64,000 bases of DNA from Amycolatopsis alkalitolerans (GTDB lineage Bacteria > Actinomycetota > Actinomycetes > Mycobacteriales > Pseudonocardiaceae): positions 1 through 64,000 of the forward strand of contig NZ_VDFW01000034.1 of NCBI RefSeq assembly GCF_006152065.1, given 5' to 3'. Below, in pieces: positions 57,459 to 64,000 of the stretch. Position 1 is the stretch's first letter, and every line of letters begins with the position of its first letter. The translations under genes were made by a program, and so were the position numbers. The notes under the pieces were generated by a model that had not been told where the DNA came from, did no database searches, and saw only the letters and a list, made by a program, of their open reading frames with translations.

Positions 57459-59807
57459 GCGGCGGGTCGCAGTGGCGGTGAGCGGATCCTCGGGCCACGG
57501 ATGCTTCGGGTAGCGACCGCGAAGTTCCGCGCGCACCGACGGATAACCGTTGCTCCAGAAGGACTTCAGGTCGCTCGTCACCGCGGCCGGCCGCCCGGCG
57601 GGGGAGAGCAGGTGCAGCACGACCGGCACTCCGGATACGCGCGGAGTGTCGAGCCAGCCGAACGTCTCCTGCAGTTTCACGGCCAGGACCGGTTCCCCGG
57701 TGGCGTAATCGACGCGGATGCGCGAACCGGACGGCACCTCGATCCGGTCGGGGGCGAGTTCGTCGAGCCGCGCGGCCTCGGGCCAGGGCAGCAGACCCCG
57801 CAGCACCCCTGCGGCCTCGATCTTCGCGAGATCTGCCCGGCGGCGGGCACCGGCGAGCCAGTTCCCAGCGGTGGCGAGCAAGGCGTCGTCGGACACGTCC
57901 GGCCATGGCGCACCGTGCACGCGATGCAGGAAAGCCAATCGCTGCCTGAGGTTTCCGGCTTCGCTCGACCATCGCAACAGGCCGAGGCCCTCCCTGCGCA
58001 GACCGTCGAGAAGCGCCTGCCGCACCAGCTCCGGGTCGGGGTCGCGCAACGGGCGTTCGGACAGCACGATCGCGCCCAGCCGCCGCACCGAACGTGCCAC
58101 CACGTCGCCCGCCCACCTGACTTCGTCCACTTCGGACAGAAGATTCGGCGCCGCGCGCAGCGCGAGTTCTGCGTCCGCACGAGCGGCAAGCCGGATGATG
58201 CCGTGTGCGCGCCCGGGATCGCGGGTGGCTTCGGCCACCGCGAGCCATTCGACGTCGCCGAGTCCGCTGCCGGGTGGCAGTTCGGCGGCCGTGCCGCCGG
58301 CCATCAGGTACACCGGTGAGTCCCGCTCCCGGCGCCGTGCCAGGCGTTCGGGATGCGCGAGCGCGACGACCAGCGCCGGATCGGGTTGCTCCGGCGCGCC
58401 GGAGACGAGTCGCGAGAGCCGCCGTACCTCGGCGCGCCAGCGGTCGTCCGTGGCGAGCCGGCGCAGTTCGGCCTCGACGTCGGTGAGTGTGCCGCCCGTG
58501 TCCAGCAGCGCCACGACCTCGGCCGCGGAACGCGCGCCGACCTCGGCCGCGCCGTCGAGCAGGGCCCGGGCCAGTCGCGGATGCAGGCCAAGGGTGGCCA
58601 TCTTCCGGCCGCGCTCGGTGACGTGTTCGCCCTCGAGCGCGCCCAGCGCCCGCAGCAGTTCCTGGCCCGCGGTGAGCGGGCCGTCCGGTGGCGGATCCCA
58701 CCAGGAGAGCCCGGCGCCGTCGGGAGTCGACCAGCAGGCGAGTTCGAGCGCGAGCCGGGTGAGGTCAGCGGTCTTGATCTCCGGCTCGGGGTAGGCGGGC
58801 AGGCTCGACTGCTCGTACTGGGCCCAGCAGCGGTACGCGCGGCCGGGCGCCTCACGCCCGGCGCGCCCGGCTCGCTGTTCGGCGACGGCGGCGGAGACCC
58901 GCACCGTCGCGAGGCCGGGCAGGCCGCGGCGGTGATCCACACGCGGCACGCGGGCGAGTCCGGAGTCGACCACGGCCCGCACGCCCGGCACGGTGAGACT
59001 CGATTCGGCGACCGCGGTGGCCAGCACGACCCGCCGCCGCGGCCCGGGCTTGAGCGCGGCGTCCTGATGCGCGGTGCTCAGCCTGCCGTGTAGCGGCAGG
59101 AGGTCGGCTTCCACGTCCGAAAGCAGGGCTCTCGTCCGTGCGATCTCCCCGGCTCCGGGCAGGAACGCGAGCACGTCGCCGGAGACCTCGGACAGCGCGG
59201 CGCGGATCGCGCGGGCGACCGATGCCTCTGCATGTTCGTTCCGCGCGGGCGGGAGGTAGGTGAGTTCGACGGGAAAGGTGCGGGCGTGCGCGGTGATCAC
59301 CGGCGCGTCGCCGAGCAGCGTCGCGAGCCTGCCCGAGGCGACGGTGGCCGAAGTCGCCAGCAGCTTCAGGTCCTCGCGCAGCCCGCCACGCACGTCGAGC
59401 AGCAGCGCCAGCAGGAGGTCGGCGTCGAGATGGCGTTCATGGCATTCGTCCAGCAGCACCGTGTCCACGCCGGGCAGTTCGGGTTCGCCCTGCACACGCC
59501 GGACAAGCAGGCCGGACGTCACCACCTCGATCCTGGTTCGCGCGGACACCTTGCGGTCGCCGCGGACCGAATAGCCGACCGTCTCACCGACCCGTTCGCC
59601 GAGCAGCGACGCCATCCGGCTCGCCGCCGCGCGGGCCGCGAGCCGGCGCGGTTCGGCGACCACGATGCGCCCCTCGGTATGCCCGGCGAGGGCGAGCGGG
59701 ACCAGCGTCGTCTTGCCGGTACCGGGCGGCGCGACGAGCACTGCGGTGCCGTGCGCGTCGAGCGCCGCGGTCAGCTCAGGCAGAACCGCCGTGACGGGCA
59801 GGGTCAT
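57444..59807 (-). CDS. hrpB: ATP-dependent helicase HrpB
   Basis: 787-residue DEAH-box helicase of the HrpB group, whose cellular role is unclear. Motif I is APPGTGKTTLVPL near residue 28, the DEAH variant is DECHERH, motif III LATSAT, and motif VI EQRAGRAGREAPGRAYR. The HrpB-specific C-terminal domain ends with SFWSNGYPSVRAELRGRYPK and HPWPEDP. ATG 59807 overlaps the stop of the upstream solute-binding lipoprotein as ATGA. Confidence 0.94.
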   Translation of the reverse strand: MTLPVTAVLPELTAALDAHGTAVLVAPPGTGKTTLVPLALAGHTEGRIVVAEPRRLAARAAASRMASLLGERVGETVGYSVRGDRKVSARTRIEVVTSGLLVRRVQGEPELPGVDTVLLDECHERHLDADLLLALLLDVRGGLREDLKLLATSATVASGRLATLLGDAPVITAHARTFPVELTYLPPARNEHAEASVARAIRAALSEVSGDVLAFLPGAGEIARTRALLSDVEADLLPLHGRLSTAHQDAALKPGPRRRVVLATAVAESSLTVPGVRAVVDSGLARVPRVDHRRGLPGLATVRVSAAVAEQRAGRAGREAPGRAYRCWAQYEQSSLPAYPEPEIKTADLTRLALELACWSTPDGAGLSWWDPPPDGPLTAGQELLRALGALEGEHVTERGRKMATLGLHPRLARALLDGAAEVGARSAAEVVALLDTGGTLTDVEAELRRLATDDRWRAEVRRLSRLVSGAPEQPDPALVVALAHPERLARRRERDSPVYLMAGGTAAELPPGSGLGDVEWLAVAEATRDPGRAHGIIRLAARADAELALRAAPNLLSEVDEVRWAGDVVARSVRRLGAIVLSERPLRDPDPELVRQALLDGLRREGLGLLRWSSEAGNLRQRLAFLHRVHGAPWPDVSDDALLATAGNWLAGARRRADLAKIEAAGVLRGLLPWPEAARLDELAPDRIEVPSGSRIRVDYATGEPVLAVKLQETFGWLDTPRVSGVPVVLHLLSPAGRPAAVTSDLKSFWSNGYPSVRAELRGRYPKHPWPEDPLTATATRRAKRS

Positions 59808-60622
59808 CGTTCGGTCACCGCGGGCGGCGCGGGCAGCGGATAGCCGGAGGGGCCGATGTTCGCGTGCAGGGAGTCCAGCCACTTACCGCTTTTGATCATC
59901 TGCTGGATGGCGTCGTCGAGGGCATGCTGGCCCTGTGCGTCGCCCTTGCGCAGGCCGATGCCGTACCGCTCGGTGGAGAACGGTTTCCCGACCACCTTGA
60001 GCAGTTCGGGGTTCTGCGTCACGTACCCGGCGAGGATGACGCCGTCGGTGGTCACCGCGTCGACCTGGCCGGCGAGCAGCGCGGTCACGCAGTCCGGGTA
60101 GCGGGGGTACTCGACGAGCTGCACGGCCTGCGCGAAGCGGGTCTTGACTTCGTGCGCCGGCGTCGATCCCGTCACCGAGCACAGGCGCCGGCCGTTGAGC
60201 GTCTCCGGACCGGTGATCTCGTCGTCCGACCGGCGTACGAGCAGGTCCTGGCCGGTCTCGAAGTAGGGCCCGGCGAACGAGACGAGCCGCTTGCGCTTGT
60301 CGGTGATGGAGTAGGTCGCGACCACGAGGTCGACCGCGCCGGACGTGAGATCGGTCTCGCGGGTCGCCGACGTCGTCTCGCGCCAGGTGATGCCCGACGG
60401 GTTCACGCCGAGCTGCCCCACGACGTACTCGGCGACGTCCACATCGAAGCCGACGAACCGGCCGTCGAGGGTGTGTTCGGCCAATCCGGGCTGGTCGAAG
60501 CGGATGCCGATGATGAGGTGCCCGCTGTCGGCCTTGCCGAGGAGGGTGTTCGGGTCGTGAGAGGTGCAGGAGGTCAGCCCGAGTAGCAGGACGAGTACCG
60601 TCATCACTCGGACGAGCCGCAC
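59804..60622 (-). CDS. amino-acid-type solute-binding lipoprotein (SBP family 3)
   Basis: 272 residues. A short signal with lipobox LTSC gives acylated Cys19. The SBP-3 pattern follows: LIIGIRFDQPGLAEH, FVGFDVDVAEYVVGQLG, VDLVVATYSITDKRKRLVSF and SVTGSTPAHEV. It resembles glutamate-type binding proteins. GTG 60622 follows AAGGAG at 6 bases. No permease or ATPase gene is adjacent; the next gene is a helicase. It is an orphan binding protein, possibly a signalling or shared component. Confidence 0.85.
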   Translation of the reverse strand: MRLVRVMTVLVLLLGLTSCTSHDPNTLLGKADSGHLIIGIRFDQPGLAEHTLDGRFVGFDVDVAEYVVGQLGVNPSGITWRETTSATRETDLTSGAVDLVVATYSITDKRKRLVSFAGPYFETGQDLLVRRSDDEITGPETLNGRRLCSVTGSTPAHEVKTRFAQAVQLVEYPRYPDCVTALLAGQVDAVTTDGVILAGYVTQNPELLKVVGKPFSTERYGIGLRKGDAQGQHALDDAIQQMIKSGKWLDSLHANIGPSGYPLPAPPAVTER

Positions 60623-60691
60623 GAACTGCTCCTTCCCGGTCAAACGGCATGACCTCACAGGTTTCTCAGGAGGCGCCGATAGCCTAAGCGT

Positions 60692-61207
60692 GTGTTCCGA
60701 CGTTCCCAAGCCGTGCTCGACGTCATCGGGACGCTCGTGCGGCTGGGCCTGGCCGCGGTGTGGCTCACCTCGGGATCGATCAAGTTGGCCGATCCCGGGC
60801 AGACCTACCTCGCGGTGAAGGCCTACCAGGTGTTGCCGGATGCCGTGCTGCACCCGGTGGCCACCGCGTTGCCGCTGCTGGAGCTGGCGCTGGGAGTGCT
60901 CCTGCTGGCCGGGCTGCTGACGAGGGTGGCGGCCGTCGCGTCGGCGGTGCTCCTGGTGCTGTTCATCGCCGGGGTCGCTCAGTCGTGGGCGCGGGGGCTG
61001 ACGATCGACTGCGGCTGCTTCGGCGGTGGTGGGCAGGTCGCGGCCGGGCAGACCCAGTACCCGCAGGAAATCGTCCGTGACGTGGGCTTCCTGGTGCTGG
61101 CGGGCTGGCTGACGGTGCGCGCTCGGACGCGGCTGGCGGTCGACGGATGGCTGCGCCCGCAGCCGCGGCCGGAGGAGCCACCTGTGCGTGAAGTGGAAAG
61201 GACCTGA
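60692..61207 (+). CDS. MauE/DoxX-like membrane redox protein
   Basis: 171 residues with four hydrophobic helices. LVRLGLAAVWLTSGSIKLAD opens it as in MauE and DoxX proteins, and an external DCGCFGGGG supplies a CxC pair. MauE-type proteins are thought to support disulfide formation in partner proteins. The GTG start is divergent from the lipoprotein gene, 69 bases away. A DsbA-like gene follows after 5 bases, so the two likely act together. Confidence 0.83.
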   Translation: MFRRSQAVLDVIGTLVRLGLAAVWLTSGSIKLADPGQTYLAVKAYQVLPDAVLHPVATALPLLELALGVLLLAGLLTRVAAVASAVLLVLFIAGVAQSWARGLTIDCGCFGGGGQVAAGQTQYPQEIVRDVGFLVLAGWLTVRARTRLAVDGWLRPQPRPEEPPVREVERT

Positions 61208-61212
61208 GTCAA

Positions 61213-61998
61213 GTGGGCGGAGCGGAGCGGACCGCGCGCAAGCGGCGGCAACAGCAGCAGCGGCGGAACGCCGGTGCGCGGGCGGTGGCGCAGGCACGAG
61301 GGTCGTCGGGTGGCAACCGCAAGATGATCGTCGCGGTCGTCGCCGTCGTGGTGCTGGCGGCACTGGTGATCGGCGGGGTGATCTGGACCAACTCGTCGAA
61401 GAACCAGACGGCCGGCCACGCGATCCCCGCGGTGCAGACGAACGCGTCGCTGGATGTGCCGACCGAGCGGCAGGGCGATGTGGTGGTTTCGGGGAAGGAC
61501 AGCGCCAACGCGAAGATCGATATCTACGCCGACTTCCTGTGCCCGTACTGCGGCCAGTTCCAGAAGATCTACGGAAGCCAGGTGGAGCAGCAGATCCAGG
61601 CCGGGAACCTGCAGGTCAGCTACCATATGATCCCGTTGTTGAACAGCCAGTCCGACCCGCCGGGCTATTCGCTGGCCTCGGAGAACGCCGCATTGTGCGC
61701 CGCGGACCAGGGCAAGTTCACCCCGTTCCACGACAGCCTATTCGCCGCGCAGCCGGAGGAAGGGCAGCGGGGGTACGACAATGCGCAGCTGATCCAGCTG
61801 GGCAAGGACGTGGGCATCACCGCGCCGGCGTTCGAGTCGTGCGTCAACGCCGGGACGTACAACCAGCAGCTCAACGATGCCCTGCAGAAGATCCTCGCCG
61901 ACCCGAACTTCAAGGGCACGCCCACTGTCCGGCACAACGGCGTCAACGTCGACACAAGCCAGGCGGACTGGCTGACCAAGCTGGTCGGCCAGCCCTGA
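61213..61998 (+). CDS. membrane-anchored DsbA-like thiol oxidoreductase
   Basis: 261 residues. A basic N terminus and one helix (MIVAVVAVVVLAALVIGGVI, about 37-57) anchor an external thioredoxin fold with active-site CPYC in IDIYADFLCPYCGQF. A second, non-active Cys pair (CAAD, ESC) lies later, and the cis-Pro loop is GTPTV. It should catalyse disulfide exchange in exported proteins, with the MauE-like protein as its probable partner. GTG 61213 is the start. Confidence 0.9.
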   Translation: MGGAERTARKRRQQQQRRNAGARAVAQARGSSGGNRKMIVAVVAVVVLAALVIGGVIWTNSSKNQTAGHAIPAVQTNASLDVPTERQGDVVVSGKDSANAKIDIYADFLCPYCGQFQKIYGSQVEQQIQAGNLQVSYHMIPLLNSQSDPPGYSLASENAALCAADQGKFTPFHDSLFAAQPEEGQRGYDNAQLIQLGKDVGITAPAFESCVNAGTYNQQLNDALQKILADPNFKGTPTVRHNGVNVDTSQADWLTKLVGQP

Positions 61999-62006
61999 CC
62001 CGCCGC

Positions 62007-62032
62007 GCGGGGGTCCTCCGGCGGGCCCCCGC
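62007..62032 (+). terminator. terminator after the DsbA-like gene
   Basis: GCGGGGG (62007-62013) pairs with CCCCCGC (62026-62032) around a 12-base loop, 9 bases after the stop. It separates this unit from the tRNA gene. Confidence 0.7.
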
Positions 62033-62097
62033 CTACGGGCGGTCCGAAGGTGGATGTAAAGTAGATCCAGACACGGTGCGGAGTCCATTCCGCCCGC

Positions 62098-62170
62098 GGG
62101 GCTATGGCGCAGCTGGTAGCGCACCTCACTGGCAGTGAGGGGGTCAGGGGTTCGAGTCCCCTTAGCTCCA
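62098..62170 (+). tRNA. tRNA-Ala (GGC)
   Basis: A 73-base cloverleaf: acceptor GGGGCTA with TAGCTCC (one G:U pair), anticodon stem CCTCA/TGAGG with loop CTGGCAG giving anticodon GGC, and T-loop TTCGAGT. CCA is not encoded. The 3' half is the likely attachment site of the element that carries the downstream integrase. Confidence 0.95.
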
Positions 62171-62185
62171 CAGGTTGATCAAATT

Positions 62186-62222
62186 CCTCTGATCGCGCGT
62201 TTGCGCAGGTCAGAGGGTTTCT
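62186..62222 (+). terminator. terminator of tRNA-Ala
   Basis: CCTCTGA (62186-62192) pairs with TCAGAGG (62210-62216), with an inner GCGC/GCGC pairing, followed by GTTTCT. It lies 15 bases after the tRNA. Confidence 0.65.
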
Positions 62223-62577
62223 GATCTTCCAGTGTTGAGCGAGCGTGATCGTTTCCGGGCGTGGGATGCGTGTCCCTGCTGGAGCAGAGCTGGAGCGCAC
62301 CGTTCCGGATATGCGCGGCGTTGATGCGGTGACGTGGGGTTTCGGGGTTGTCCCTGTCTGTGAACCCCATGGGGGTTACAGCGCCCGATCATTGCTGATG
62401 GTTACCGCATGAATGCGTCTCGTGTCCGTGAATGGGTGCGCGTTATCGTGGGGCGGCCGGCCTTGATTTGCGGTGGTATCGAGCCGTCCCTCGCGGTGCT
62501 CGCCAGTATCGGCGTTTCCGATCAATTGTCGATGTTGTTTTCCTTTTGTCGTGCTATATTGTGGTGAGTTCGGTATG
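62223..62577. other. AT-richer gap between tRNA-Ala and integrase
   Basis: No supported gene in about 350 bases. A frame at 62409-62567 (+) would encode 52 residues from ATG (VREWVRVIVGRPALIC) but lacks a ribosome site and has weak codon bias. GAACCCCATGGGGGTT near 62360 is an inverted repeat. The stretch is the probable attachment flank of the integrated element. Confidence 0.5.
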
Positions 62578-64000
62578 CTAACTGGCCGCTGGCAGAGCGT
62601 TTATGCTTCGATGATCGAGCCTTTTCCCGTGAGTGTTAGGCGATCCGATCGGGGCCAGTGTGCAATCGCGCCAATCGGCCTCGGTTAGCGCTATTTTTGT
62701 GTTGATAATGCTGTGTTTCGATGCGAGGTCTCGTTTTCCGATCAACGGTGTCCTCGTCCGGCGTGACGGGTGCCGGTCTGTCCCGCGCCGCGCCGGAATA
62801 CGACCGGGTGTGACGGCGGGGACAAGGGCGGCGGCGCGATCGTGATCACCGTCGTCGCCGACACAGACGGTGTGCGCGGGTTCCTGAGTTGTGTCCATTG
62901 TGGAGGTATTGCCACCGGCTGGGCTGACGCCGTCACAGTGAGCGGGCGGTGCCGGCCGCTCGCTGCGTTCGGGCGTGAACGGGTCTGTCTGCTGTTCCGT
63001 GCTGGTACTGGTGTTGGCGGTGTGCCAGCGGTGTTCAAGGCTGGCGAGGAGCCGCTGGTGGATCTCGCCGGAGACGTGGCTGTAGGTTTCGGCGATGCGG
63101 TTGTCGGTGTGGTGTCCCAGTCGGCGGGCGCGGGCGATCTCGGGAATGTCGTCGCTGATCAACCACGTGTTGTGGCTGTGCCGCAGCCCGTGGAAGGTCA
63201 GCCCGGGGCAGGTCGGGTGGGTGCGCACGGCAGGGTGAGCGGTGTTGGGGTTGCCGTCGGCGGCGGGGCGCAGGATGCGGCGGGTGAAGGTGGAGCGCCA
63301 CAGCCAGGTGCCGGACTCGGTGGTGAACACGTACTCGTAGGGGTGGGTGTTCAGGTGCTGCCGTAGCAGTTCGGTGAGGAATGGGGGCAGGTGGATGCGG
63401 CGGGCGGAGGAGGCGGTCTTGGGTGGCCCGATCCATCGCTTGCCGTTGGACTCGTGCAGCGCGCCTTGCCAGGTGTCGATGGTGATCACGCCGCGGTCGA
63501 GGTCGATGTTGTCGCGGTGGAGTCCGGTGAGTTCGCCCCAGCGGCAGCCGGTCCAGGCGGCCGTGATGATGAGTAAGCGCGCGGTGGGGCCGCCGAGCAT
63601 GCCCGCCTGGTCCGCGACGGCGAGGACTTGTTCGGGGGTGGCCCAGATCCGCTCCGGCCGCAGGTGCCGGGAGCGGCGGCCGCGGCGGCGGTGTTTGCGG
63701 ACGGGGTTGGTGGCCACGAGGCCTTCATCGACGGCGTCGGTGAAGATCATGGACAGCAGGTTCTTCCACCCACCGACGGTCGCCGGGGCGTAACCGGCCT
63801 CGAGGGCTTCGGTGCTCCACAGGCGGATGTCCAGCGGTGTGATGGCCTCGATCGGGAGAGTGCCGAACCGGGGCAGGATATGGCAGCGCAGGTAACTGCG
63901 GTAGTTCTCGAGAGTACGGGTGTCCAGATCCAGCGTCGGCCACCAGCAGCCCACCCAGTCGGCCAGGGTGATCGCCGCGGCGCGGTCGCGCGAGAGGGGC
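62578..64000 (-). CDS. tyrosine recombinase (integrase), N terminus beyond window
   Basis: The frame is open to the right edge, so the N terminus is missing. The visible part starts within the SAM-like core-binding domain (YRSYLRCHILPRFGTLPIEA). The catalytic domain shows Arg in AAWTGCRWGELTGL, the His-x-x-Arg in TFHGLRHSHNTW, and the His and Tyr in RRLGHHTDNRIAETYSHVSG. After the Tyr there is an unusual tail of about 150 residues, less biased in codon use. It would integrate the element at the nearby tRNA-Ala. Confidence 0.9.
   Translation of the reverse strand, partial: PLSRDRAAAITLADWVGCWWPTLDLDTRTLENYRSYLRCHILPRFGTLPIEAITPLDIRLWSTEALEAGYAPATVGGWKNLLSMIFTDAVDEGLVATNPVRKHRRRGRRSRHLRPERIWATPEQVLAVADQAGMLGGPTARLLIITAAWTGCRWGELTGLHRDNIDLDRGVITIDTWQGALHESNGKRWIGPPKTASSARRIHLPPFLTELLRQHLNTHPYEYVFTTESGTWLWRSTFTRRILRPAADGNPNTAHPAVRTHPTCPGLTFHGLRHSHNTWLISDDIPEIARARRLGHHTDNRIAETYSHVSGEIHQRLLASLEHRWHTANTSTSTEQQTDPFTPERSERPAPPAHCDGVSPAGGNTSTMDTTQEPAHTVCVGDDGDHDRAAALVPAVTPGRIPARRGTDRHPSRRTRTPLIGKRDLASKHSIINTKIALTEADWRDCTLAPIGSPNTHGKRLDHRSINALPAAS

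Larger units (their letters stand above)
62098..64000. mobile_element. left end of an integrated element at tRNA-Ala
   Basis: The tRNA gene, a falling GC content after about 62.4 kb (stretches such as TTGTTTTCCTTTTG) and an integrase pointing back at the tRNA together mark an integrative element such as a prophage, AICE or genomic island. The other end and its repeated tRNA 3' sequence must lie right of the window. The type of element cannot be told here. Confidence 0.7.

Noticed and set aside
60623-61363. Long N-terminal extension of the solute-binding lipoprotein
   Set aside because: GTG 60622 has a good ribosome site and starts a proper lipoprotein signal; the upstream frame is antisense to the MauE-like gene.
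62628-63366. Plus-strand frames opposite the integrase
   Set aside because: They lie antisense to catalytic motifs of the recombinase and have no recognisable product.

Overview
The window is about 64 kb of very GC-rich DNA with strong third-position GC bias, many GTG and TTG starts and many 4-bp ATGA or GTGA gene overlaps. Gene content points to an actinomycete of the Pseudonocardiaceae, most likely Amycolatopsis or a close relative (inferred, no database search). Supporting signs are whiB7 beside uvrD2, the UPF0182, DUF2342, PDZ-Lon and PPA1309 block, a tmRNA tag ending YALAA, and adenylylated-type GSI glutamine synthetase with its GlnE.

Layout. 1-0.15 kb: 3' end of a 5S rRNA and its terminator, so an rRNA operon lies to the left. 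0.2-6.8 kb: glutamine amidotransferase, glnE, a thioesterase, a decayed MFS drug exporter and glnA, so a nitrogen enzyme and its covalent regulator are close together. 6.9-23.6 kb: a conserved actinobacterial neighbourhood with an RDD membrane protein, a DUF4191 protein, uvrD2, whiB7 with a full-looking attenuation leader, a small zinc-ribbon protein, an ABC1 kinase, a ThiF-like protein with a PqqD/RRE-like N terminus, two zinc metallopeptidase-like proteins, a PDZ-Lon protease, PPA1309 and a UPF0182 membrane protein. 23.6-28.1 kb: initiator tRNA, three tandem GC-rich repeats, a PadR regulator, prfB, ftsE, ftsX and smpB. 28.1-34.0 kb: an amidohydrolase, an acyltransferase, a MarR/cupin divergent pair and a three-gene two-component operon. 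34.2-34.5 kb: tmRNA, the partner of smpB.

34.9-39.6 kb: an ACC deaminase operon (M20 peptidase, MHS transporter, acdS) divergent from a LysR regulator. 39.7-41.2 kb: a ChrB N-terminal-type protein and two membrane proteins. 41.3-45.3 kb: an Fbp-like ABC importer. 45.4-47.6 kb: a methyltransferase with a divergent TetR gene and a strong palindrome between them, then a second TetR. 48.0-55.6 kb: an IclR regulator and a tightly overlapped histidine utilisation operon (hutH, hutU, an M20 amidohydrolase, hutF, hutI), giving histidine to glutamate through formimidoylglutamate and probably formylglutamate. 55.6-56.1 kb: a decayed PiT phosphate transporter locus. 56.1-62.0 kb: VOC protein, two small unknown genes, hrpB coupled to an orphan solute-binding lipoprotein, then a MauE-like and DsbA-like redox pair.

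62.1-64.0 kb: tRNA-Ala(GGC) followed by AT-richer DNA and a tyrosine recombinase running off the right edge, the usual left end of an integrated element using a tRNA gene as its attachment site. No CRISPR array, insertion sequence or large biosynthetic cluster was seen.
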